A stretch of DNA of 53,538 bases from Nemertoderma westbladi (taxonomy: Eukaryota > Xenacoelomorpha > Nemertodermatida > Nemertodermatidae): NCBI GenBank assembly GCA_032718475.1, contig JAUCBJ010000457.1, positions 1-53,538 of the forward strand, given 5' to 3'. This document shows positions 12,601-24,600 of the stretch, in pieces (within the stretch, counting starts at the first letter, position 1; each line of letters starts with the position of its first letter). The translations under genes were made by a program, and so were the position numbers. The notes under the pieces were generated by a model. The model saw nothing but the letters and a program-made list of their open reading frames with translations. It was not told the origin of the DNA and ran no database searches.

Positions 12601-15600
12601 GTGTTTCTAAAAGGAATAAAAACAATGGCTAATGTACACCTCCATGTGTTTCTAAAAGGAATAAAAACAATGGCTAATATACACCTCCACCTCCATGTGT
12701 TTCTAAAAGGAATAAAAACAATGGCTAATGTACACCTCCATGTGTTTCTAAAAGGAATAAAGACAATGGCTAATATACACCTCCACCTCCATGTGTTTCT
12801 AAAAGGAATAAAAACAATGGCTAATGTACACCCCAATGTGTTTCTAAAAGGAATAAAAACAATGGCTCATGTACACCTCCATGTGTTTCTAAAAGGAATA
12901 AAAACAATGGCTAATATACACCTCCACCTCCATGTGTTTCTAAAAGGAATACAAACAATCGTTAGTGTACACCTCCATGTGTTTCTAAAAGGAATAAAAG
13001 CAATCGTTAGTGTGCACCTCCATGTGTTTCTAAAAGGAATAAAAACAATCGTTAGTGTACACCTCCATGTGTTTCTAAAAGGAATAAAAACAATCGTTAA
13101 TGTGCACCTCCATGTGTTTCTAAAAGGAATAAAAACAATCGTTAGTGTACACCTCCATGTGTTTCTAAAAGGAATAAAAACAACCGTTAGTGTACACCTC
13201 CATGTGTTTCTAAAAGAAATAAAAACAATCGTTAGTGTACACCTCCATGTGTTTCTAAAAGGAATAAAAACAATCGTCAGTGTACACCTCCATGTGTTTC
13301 TAAAAGGAATAAAAACAATCGTCAGTGTACACCCCCATGTGTTTCTAAAAGGAATAAAAACAATCGTTAGTGTGCACCTCCATGTGTTTCTAAAAGGAAT
13401 TAAAACAATCGTTAGTGTGCACCTCCATGTGTTTCTAAAAGGAATAAAAACAATCGTTAGTGTACACCTCCATGTGTTTCTAAAAGGAATAAAAGCAATC
13501 GTTAGTGTGCACCGCACCTCCATGTGTTTCTAAAAGGAATAAAAACAATCGTTAGTGTACACCTCCATGGGTTTCTAAAAGGAATAAAAACAATCGTTAG
13601 TGTACACCTCCATGTGTTTCTAAAAGGAATAAAAACAATCGTCAGTGTACACCTCCATGTGTTTCTAAAAGGAATAAAAACAATATTGCTAATGTACAGT
13701 ACACCTCCATGTGTTTCTAAAAGGAATAAAAACAATCGTTAGTGTACACCTCCATGTGTTTCTAAAAGAAATAAAAACTTAGTGTACACCTCCATGAGTG
13801 TTTCTAAAAGGAATAAAACAATCGTTAGTGTACACCTCCATGTGTTTCTAAAAGGAATAAAAACAATCGTTAGTGTGCACCTCCATGTGTTTCTAAAAGG
13901 AATAAAAACAATCGTCAGTGTACACCTCCATGTGTTTCTAAAAGGAATAAAAACAATCGTTAGTGTACACCTCCATGGGTTTCTAAAAGGAATAAAAACA
14001 ATCGTTAGTGTACACCTCCATGTGTTTCTAATTGGAATAAAAACAATCGTTAGTGTACACCTCCATGGGTTTCTAAAAGGAATAAAAACAATCGTTAGTG
14101 TACACCACCATGTTTTCTAAAAGGAATAAAAACAATCGTTAGTGTACACCTCCATGAGTGTTTCTAAAAGGAATAAAACAATCGTTAGTGTACACCTCCA
14201 TGTGTTTCTAAAAGGAATAAAAACAATCGTTAGTGTACACCTCCATGTGTTTCTAAAAGGAATAAAAACAATCGTCAGTGTACACCTCCATGTGTTTCTA
14301 AAAGGAATAAAAACAATCGTTAGTGTACACCTCCATGAGTGTTTCTAAAAGGAATAAAACAATCGTTAGCGTACACCTCCATGGGTTTCTAAAAGGAATA
14401 AAAACAATCGTTAGTGTACACCTCCATGTGTTTCTAAAAGGAATAAAAACAATCGTCAGTGTACACCTCCATGTGTTTCTAAAAAAGAAATAAAAACAAT
14501 CGTTAGTGTACACAACCATGTGTTTCTAAAAAAAGAAATAAAAACAATCGTTAGTGTACACCACCATGTTTTCTAAAAGGAATAAAAACAATCGTTAGTG
14601 TACACCTCCATGAGTGTTTCTAAAAGGAATAAAAACAATCGTTAGTGTACACCTCCATGGGTTTCTAAAATGAATAAAAACAATCGTTAGTGTACACCTC
14701 CATGTGTTTCTAAAAGGAATAAAAACAATCGTTAGTGTACACCTCCATGTGTTTCTAAAAGGAATAAAAACAATCGTTAGTGTACACCTCCATGTGTTTC
14801 TAAAAGGAATAAAACAATGGCTAATGTACACCTCCATGTGTTTCTAAAAGGAATAAAAACAATGACTATAATGTACACATCGATGTGTTTCTAAAAGGAA
14901 TAAAAACAATATTGCTAATGTACAGTACACCTCCATTTGTTTCTAAAAGAAATAAGAACAATCGTTAGTGTACACCACCATGTGTCTCTAAAAGGAATAC
15001 AAACAATCGTTAGTGTACACCTCCATGTGTTTCTAAAAGGAATAAAAACAATCGTTAGTGTGCACCTCCATGTGTTTCTAAAAGGAATAAAAACAATATT
15101 GCTAATGTACAGTACACCTCCATGTGTTTCTAAAAGAAATAAAAACAATCGTTAGTGTACACCTCCATGGTGTTTCTAAGAGGAATAAAACAATCGTTAG
15201 TGTACACCCCCATGTGTTTCTAAAAGGAATAAAAACAATGGCTAATGTACACATCGATGTGTTTCTAAAAGGAATAAAAACAATGGCTAATGTACACCAC
15301 CATGTGTTTCTAAAAGGAATAAAAACAATCGTTAGTGTACACCTCCATGTGTTTCTAGAAGGAATAAAAACAATGGCTAATGTACACCACCCCACCATGT
15401 GTTTCTAAAAGGAATAAAAACAATGGCTAATGTACACCACCATGTGTCTCTAAAAGGAATAAAAACAATCGTTAGTGTACACCTCCATGTGTTTTTAAAA
15501 GGAATAAAAACAATGGCTAATGTACACCACCATGTGTCTCTAAAAGGAATAAAAACAATCGTTAGTGTACACCTCCATGTGTTTTTAAAAGGAATAAAAA

Positions 15601-18600
15601 CAATGGCTAATGTACACCACCATGTGTCTCTAAAAGGAATAAAAACAATCGTTAGTGTACACCTCCATGGTGTTTCTAAGAGGAATAAAACAATCGTTAG
15701 TGTACACCCCCATGTGTTTCTAAAAGGAATAAAAACAATGGCTAATGTACACATCGATGTGTTTCTAAAAGGAATAAAAACAATGGCTAATACACCTCCA
15801 TGTGTTTCTAAAAGGAATAAAAACAATCGTTAGTGTACACCTCCATGTGTTTCTAGAAGGAATAAAAACAATGGCTAATGTACACCACCCCACCATGTGT
15901 TTCTAAAAGGAATAAAAACAATGGCTAATGTACACCACCATGTGTCTCTAAAAGGAATAAAAACAATCGTTAGTGTACACCTCCATGGTGTTTCTAAGAG
16001 GAATAAAACAATCGTTAGTGTACACCCCCATGTGTTTCTAAAAGGAATAAAAACAATGGCTAATGTACACATCGATGTGTTTCTAAAAGGAATAAAAACA
16101 ATGGCTAATACACCTCCATGTGTTTCTAAAAGGAATAAAAACAATCGTTAGTGTACACCTCCATGTGTTTCTAGAAGGAATAAAAACAATGGCTAATGTA
16201 CACCACCCCACCATGTGTTTCTAAAAGGAATAAAAACAATGGCTAATGTACACCACCATGTGTCTCTAAAAGGAATAAAAACAATCGTTAGTGTACACCT
16301 CCATGTGTTTTTAAAAGGAATAAAAACAATGGCTAATGTACACCACCATGTGTCTCTAAAAGGAATAAAAACAATCGTTAGTGTACACCTCCATGTGTTT
16401 CTAAAAGGAATAAAAACAATCGTTAGTGTACACCTCCATGTGTTTCTAGAAGGAATAAAAACAATGGCTAATGTACACCACCCCACCATGTGTTTCTAAA
16501 AGGAATAAAAACAATGGCTAATGTACACCACCATGTGTCTCTAAAAGGAATAAAAACAATCGTTAGTGTACACCTCCATGTGTTTTTAAAAGGAATAAAA
16601 ACAATGGCTAATGTACACCTCCATGTGTTTCTAAAAGGAATAAAAACAATGACTAATGTACATCTCCATGTGTTTCTAAAAGGAATAAAAACAATGGCTA
16701 ATGTACAACTCCATGTGTTTCTAAAAGGAATAAAAACAATGGCTAATATACACCTCCACCTCCATGAGTTTCTAAAAGGAATAAAAACAATGGCTAATAT
16801 ACACCTCAATGTGTTTCTAAAAGGAATAAAAACAATGGCTCATGTACACCTCCATGTGTTTCTAAAAGGAATAAAAACAATGGCTAATATACACCTCCAC
16901 CTCCATGTGTTTCTAAAAGGAATAAAAACAATGGCTAATGTACACCTCCATGTGTTTCTAAAAGGAATAAAAACAATGGCTAATATACACCTCCACCTCC
17001 ATGTGTTTCTAAAAGGAATAAAAACAATGGCTAATGTACACCTCCATGTGTTTCTAAAAGGAATAAAGACAATGGCTAATATACACCTCCACCTCCATGT
17101 GTTTCTAAAAGGAATAAAAACAATGGCTAATGTACACCCCAATGTGTTTCTAAAAGGAATAAAAACAATGGCTCATGTACACCTCCATGTGTTTCTAAAA
17201 GGAATAAAAACAATGGCTAATATACACCTCCACCTCCATGTGTTTCTAAAAGGAATACAAACAATCGTTAGTGTACACCTCCATGTGTTTCTAAAACGAA
17301 TAAAAACAATCGTTAGTGTACACCTCCATGGTGTTTCTAAGAGGAATAAAACAATCGTTAGTGTACACCCCCATGTGTTTCTAAAAGGAATAAAAACAAT
17401 GGCTAATGTACACATCGATGTGTTTCTAAAAGGAATAAAAACAATGGCTAATACACCTCCATGTGTTTCTAAAAGGAATAAAAACAATCGTTAGTGTACA
17501 CCTCCATGTGTTTCTAGAAGGAATAAAAACAATGGCTAATGTACACCACCCCACCATGTGTTTCTAAAAGGAATAAAAACAATGGCTAATGTACACCACC
17601 ATGTGTCTCTAAAAGGAATAAAAACAATCGTTAGTGTACACCTCCATGTGTTTTTAAAAGGAATAAAAACAATGGCTAATGTACACCACCATGTGTCTCT
17701 AAAAGGAATAAAAACAATCGTTAGTGTACACCTCCATGGTGTTTCTAAGAGGAATAAAACAATCGTTAGTGTACACCCCCATGTGTTTCTAAAAGGAATA
17801 AAAACAATGGCTAATGTACACATCGATGTGTTTCTAAAAGGAATAAAAACAATGGCTAATACACCTCCATGTGTTTCTAAAAGGAATAAAAACAATCGTT
17901 AGTGTACACCTCCATGTGTTTCTAGAAGGAATAAAAACAATGGCTAATGTACACCACCCCACCATGTGTTTCTAAAAGGAATAAAAACAATGGCTAATGT
18001 ACACCACCATGTGTCTCTAAAAGGAATAAAAACAATCGTTAGTGTACACCTCCATGTGTTTTTAAAAGGAATAAAAACAATGGCTAATGTACACCACCAT
18101 GTGTCTCTAAAAGGAATAAAAACAATCGTTAGTGTACACCTCCATGTGTTTCTAAAAGGAATAAAAACAATGACTAATGTACATCTCCATGTGTTTCTAA
18201 AAGGAATAAAAACAATGGCTAATGTACATCTCCATGTGTTTCTAAAAGGAATAAAAACAATGGCTAATGTACACCACCATGTGTCTCTAAAAGGAATAAA
18301 AACAATCGTTAGTGTACACCTCCATGTGTTTTTAAAAGGAATAAAAACAATGGCTAATGTACACCACCATGTGTCTCTAAAAGGAATAAAAACAATCGTT
18401 AGTGTACACCTCCATGGTGTTTCTAAGAGGAATAAAACAATCGTTAGTGTACTGTACACCCCCATGTGTTTCTAAAAGGAATAAAAACAATGGCTAATGT
18501 ACACATCGATGTGTTTCTAAAAGGAATAAAAACAATGGCTAATACACCTCCATGTGTTTCTAAAAGGAATAAAAACAATCGTTAGTGTACACCTCCATGT

Positions 18601-21600
18601 GTTTCTAGAAGGAATAAAAACAATGGCTAATGTACACCACCCCACCATGTGTTTCTAAAAGGAATAAAAACAATGGCTAATGTACACCACCATGTGTCTC
18701 TAAAAGGAATAAAAACAATCGTTAGTGTACACCTCCATGTGTTTTTAAAAGGAATAAAAACAATGGCTAATGTACACCACCATGTGTCTCTAAAAGGAAT
18801 AAAAACAATCGTTAGTGTACACCTCCATGTGTTTCTAAAAGAAATAAAAACAATCGTTAGTGTACACCTCCATGTGTTTCTAAAAGGAATAAAAACAATG
18901 ACTAATGTACATCTCCATGTGTTTCTAAAAGGAATAAAAACAATGGCTAATATACACCTCCACCTCCATGAGTTTCTAAAAGGAATAAAAACAATGGCTA
19001 ATATACACCTCAATGTGTTTCTAAAAGGAATAAAAACAATGGCTCATGTACACCTCCATGTGTTTCTAAAAGGAATAAAAACAATGGCTAATATACACCT
19101 CCACCTCCATGAGTTTCTAAAAGGAATAAAAACAATGGCTAATATACACCTCAATGTGTTTCTAAAAGGAATAAAAACAATGGCTCATGTACACCTCCAT
19201 GTGTTTCTAAAAGGAATAAAAACAATGGCTAATATACACCTCCACCTCCATGTGTTTCTAAAAGGAATAAAAACAATGGCTAATGTACACCTCCATGTGT
19301 TTCTAAAAGGAATAAAAACAATGGCTAATATACACCTCCACCTCCATGTGTTTCTAAAAGGAATAAAAACAATGGCTCATGTACACCTCCATGTGTTTCT
19401 AAAAGGAATAAAAACAATGGCTAATATACACCTCCACCTCCATGTGTTTCTAAAAGGAATACAAACAATCGTTAGTGTACACCTCCATGTGTTTCTAAAA
19501 CGAATAAAAACAATGGCTAATGTACACCTCCATGTGTTTCTAAAAGGAATAAAAACAATGGCTAATGTACACCTCCATGTGTCTCTAAAAGGAATAAAAA
19601 CAATCGTAAGTGTACACCACCATGTGTTTCTAAAAGGAATAAAAACAATGGCTAATATACACCTCCACCTCCATGTGTTTCTAAAAGGAATAAAAACAAT
19701 GGCTAATGTACACCTCAATGTGTTTCTAAAAGGAATAAAAACAATGGCTCATGTACACCTCCATGTGTTTCTAAAAGGAATAAAAACAATGGCTAATATA
19801 CACCTCCACCTCCATGTGTTTCTAAAAGGAATACAAACAATCGTTAGTGTACACCTCCATGTGTTTCTAAAACGAATAAAAACAATGGCTAATGTACACC
19901 TCCATGTGTTTCTAAAAGGAATAAAAACAATGGCTAATGTACACCTCCATGTGTCTCTAAAAGGAATAAAAACAATCGTAAGTGTACACCACCATGTGTT
20001 TCTAAAAGGAATAAAAACAATGGCTCATGTACACCTCCATGTGTTTCTAAAAGGAATAAAAACAATGGCTAATATACACCTCCACCTCCATGTGTTTCTA
20101 AAAGGAATAAAAACAATGGCTAATATACACCTCTATGTGTTTCTTAACGGAATAAATACAACCGTTAGTGTACACCACCATGTGTTTCTAAAAGGAATAA
20201 AAACAATGGCTAATATACACCTCTATGTGTTTCTTAACGGAATAAATACAACCGTTAGTGTACGCCACCATGTGTTTCTAAAAATCTAACACCACAATCC
20301 GTCCTTTCTGTTTGACCCCGGAACTAAAAGTAAGAAAATTAGTAAATTATGAATCAATAAGATAACGTTATATTATTAGAATAAAACGAATCAAAGTCCA
20401 AAGTCTATTATGAATTGGCATTGTTTTATAATTTAAGGTTGATCTATAAAATTAAATTATTAATTAAAATGATTTCAAAATAATTATCAGTTGGCCAAAA
20501 CTTAAAAACAAAACGTTAAAGATTTAATAAATTTGTTCGCATAAGGAAATTTATCCAAGAGAGAGAGAATAATATGGAGGGGAATTTCGATGAGTCAACA
20601 GAAAGTAAAAGTTGCGTCAAAAACAAAAGACAACCAAGTGAATCCTATAGACTGTCTGGTAGAGCAAAGTTATCTATCTTCGGGGGTTTTATAATCCACA
20701 CAACCTTGGGAGTCATCTACACATTCGGTAACATCAGCCCCTATATGGTTTCCTACATGAGAGCACGAACTTATTCGAAGTTACTTAACGATGAAACCAT
20801 GGTTTGGTCTTCCGGTTTAACCTCAATAGCGTACAGCATCGGGTGTCCGCTAGGGGGCGTTATGGCGTCCCGTTGGGGGAGCCGTGCGCCCGTGGCTCTT
20901 GGCTCCGTTATTATGAGTCTATCTCTGTCCGCCACGTATCTCACCATCCAACACGGAGTCGCCCCGACGCTGTTAACTTACGGTTTCCTCGCGGGTATCG
21001 GTTCCGGGATCATGTACGTGCCGCCATTCGTGATGGCCCAGGTCACCTGTCCCCAATCCTTACACTACTAGAAATAAAGTTAAGTAAATGGTTATTCGGA
21101 TTGGTTAATGAGCTCTACGTTGATTGGATGCTGAAATCGTATAAATAATATTGGGACGGTAGAACTAACAGTAGGGCGTGCTTTCACACCGTTGGCATAA
21201 AAAATACTCCAAAAGCTGTAAAGTCAAAGCCGCGGTGCATTTGAAATACCGACAGTGCAGGTTTTTTTAGACTTTGTAAGGAAAGTAAGTGAGGTACAGC
21301 CCAACAACCAATTCCAGACTCAGATTCAATAGCTGTGTTTCTAGTATATAGAGTAAGGATTGGGAATATGCGCCCAGGTCTGGATGAGTCGACGCAAGGG
21401 ATTGGCCAGCGGGTTGGTGCTGAGCGGGTTCGGAGTCGGTGGGTTCGTATTCGACCAGATCCAGACGTACTTCGTGAACCCGGGGAATCTGTCGCCCGAT
21501 CTCCGGGATCCGGTGGATCCCGGTTCGGTTTACTTCGGACAGCCAGAGATCCTCGACCGAGTTCCCTACTGCTTTCTACTCTTAGGCGGATGTTACGCAG

Positions 21601-24600
21601 TGTTACAGGGCCGTTACTGAATGTTAACGATGTTACCGAACACAAAGCGAATGTTGCCAAGTCAAAAAATAATAGGTTGCTTTGCTACTAAAAACAAACA
21701 TTTTAAGAAAAAATTTACAAACATCTAATGTAAACAAACAGGAGTTTGAGTTAACAAAACAATTATCTGTTTGGCTATGAAACAAACCATCACTAGCATT
21801 CCCATCGTCTCACTATGTTGTTTTTTGTTATGAAAATTACACATTACTTTGAAATAAATATGTAACCTTTTATCCTTTTGAATCATCACAACTGGCACTC
21901 AATTAATTCGCGTCGGTTAGGTGTCCCTCGTTATCAATCAGTAAACGCGAATAATCAGATAATCGGTATCTGTTTAATAAAAGATCGATACCCGATATCG
22001 AAAAGTGATGAGACAACGAGATTAATCGAAAACCACGACGATATTAAACCGAAAGCCATGTTAAAAACATCCTTCTTCTACCAAACCTACTATATCAGCA
22101 TGATGTTCCATCTAGTCAGCGGCTTCCTTAACTCGTTGTACAAAACTTACGGAGAGACTTTCGTCCGGGACGACCACTTCTTGGCGATCATGGGATCCGC
22201 TAGTTGTGCGGCAAACTGTCTCGGGCGGATTACTTTCGGACACATCGGCGACAAGTTTGGTATGAAATCGACCCTGGTGTCCCTCCTAGCGGCCTACTCC
22301 GTCTTCTCTACCACGATGTATTTGACCCCGTATGGCGGCCGGTGGATGCTCCTCGTATGGGTTTGGGTCACCTCGCTGACTATGACCGGAATGACCGCCA
22401 TACTGCCGCCCATGATAACGGCCCAATACGGGTCCGCCCACGCTAATATCAACTACAGTCTGGTTTGTAACGCGGTTCTGCTCTCTGGGATTCTGTCTCC
22501 CTTGTTGTCCACCACAATCCAGCTACATCTGGGGTGGCCGCCCTCGTTTATCACGTGCGGAGCCTTACTCGCAATATGCATGCCCGTTGCCATGGCAATG
22601 AGATACAGAGGCGACGTCATACCATCACCATTGGTTATAAATACTATTCCAGAAACCGATATAGAGCCCATATAGACAGCGGGATGACGCATTGTGCAAT
22701 CAATAAACGTATTAATGGACCCTATTAATGGTACAACAGGTACTTAAATTATAACTTTTGTTGGGCACAGCTTTCAATGTTGGCAATGACGTCCAGGTGG
22801 GATCGAACTTGTGACATCCGAGTTGGAAGTCTGACGCTCTAACCATTCAGCTAGCGGCTCAGGTAAAATATAGACCTGGACATACTATCTGATACCTTGT
22901 ATGTCCGCAATTTACCTCCTTATGGCCTCCCATCTGCCAACACCATCATCTCCTGCAACTGTGCTCAACCCTACAGTACTTGGCCGTCTTGGTGGGATCA
23001 CAATGCCGACTTTGCCAAGCTGTGCCAAACAAAGTTATAATAAAAGTTAAACAATCTATTGGATTAGTTTTTTGTGGGGGCGGTGGGATATTGATCTATG
23101 GATTGTCTAGATAAATCCTAACGAAGTAACAACCGAACTATAGGCACAGCTAAATGGTAGATTGTCATTAAAACCCAAAAAAATATTTAATCCACTCAAC
23201 ATAATATACTTACAATGAGCATGGTTAGGGTCTTCCCCATAACAGCGTTGAATAGATCCTGGGCTCCCTTCCCGTGAACGAGGAAGAAGTCCGAGAGAAA
23301 GAGATACTCGCGGCAAGAGTTGTCGAGGAGAGCGTAATGTTGGCTGCGGAATAGTTGTTCCAACGTGTACTAAAAGGATGAGAAATTCTATTGTCTTTAT
23401 TTACGATGGTACGACATAACGATGGTCAGAAACCGACTAAACTCAAGTACCTTACTTAATTTCAGATTACACTAACGGTCATTATTGAAAAACACAATTT
23501 GATAGTTGTAAGCTAATGATTTAAGCAATAAATTATTGATTGATACGGATGCAGTCGTAGAATGTAATTACAAAGAAACATATGAGGTTGAATAGGTGAC
23601 ACACAGACAATCAGTAATCACTAAGGGTTGAGTAGGTGACACACATACAATCAGTAATCACTAAGGGTTGAATAGGTGACACACAGACAATCAGTAATCA
23701 CTAAGGGTTGAGTAGGTGACACACATACAATCAGTAATCACTAAGGGTTGAGTAGGTGACACACAGACAATCAGTAATCACTAAGGGTTGAGTAGGTGAC
23801 CCACAGACAATCAGTAATCACTATGGGTTGAATAGGTGACACACAGACAATCAGTAATCACTAAGGGTTGAATAGGTGACACACAGACAATCAGTAATCA
23901 CTAAGGGTTGAGTAGGTGACACACATACAATCAGTAATCACTAAGGGTTGAATAGGTGACACACAGACAATCAGTAATCACTAAGGGTTGAATAGGTGAC
24001 ACACATACAATCAGTAATCACTAAGGGTTGAATAGGTGACACACAGACAATCAGTAATCACTAAGGGTTGAATAGGTGACACACAGACAATCAGTAATCA
24101 CTAAGGGTTGAATAGGTGACACACAGACAATCAGTAATCACTAAGGATTAGGTGACACACAGACAATCAGTAATCACTAAGGGTTGAATAGGTGACACAC
24201 AGACAATCAGTAATCACTAAGGGTTGAATAGGTGACACACAGACAATCAGTAATCACTAAGGGTTGAATAGGTGACACACAGACAATCAGTAATCACTAA
24301 GGGTTGAATAGGTGACACACAGACAATCAGTAATCACTAAGGGTTGAATAGGTGACACAAAGACAATCAGTAATCACTAAGGGTTGAATAGGTGACACAC
24401 AGACAATCAGTAATCACTAAGGGTTGAATAGGTGACACACAGACAATCAGTAATCACTAAGGGTTGAATAGGTGACACACATACAATCAGTAATCACTAA
24501 GGGTTGAATAGGTGACACACAGACAATCAGTAATCACTAAGGGTTGAATAGGTGACACACAGACAATCAGTAATCACTAAGGATTAGGTGACACACAGAC

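Larger units (their letters stand above)
22676..23213. other. SINE-rich spacer in VPS52 intron 7
   Basis: Between the stop of the MFS gene and exon 7 of VPS52. It contains two copies of one SINE tail in opposite orientation and should include the 3' UTR of the transporter. No further exon was seen. Confidence 0.6.

Noticed and set aside
4388-20289. Many open frames up to 546 codons on both strands in the 45-bp array
   Set aside because: The unit length is a multiple of three, so any frame without a stop in the unit stays open on and on. The peptides (such as GIKTIVSVHLHVFLK) are simple translations of a repeated splice site.
21184-21691. Minus- and plus-strand open frames overlapping MFS exon 2
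   Set aside because: They are shadows of the transporter exon in other frames; only the 21378-21608 frame matches the MFS family.
22770-22862. Functional tRNA gene on the minus strand
   Set aside because: A and B boxes are good but the anticodon stem pairs poorly, no acceptor stem closes, and the sequence continues into a tail shared with a second copy: a SINE.
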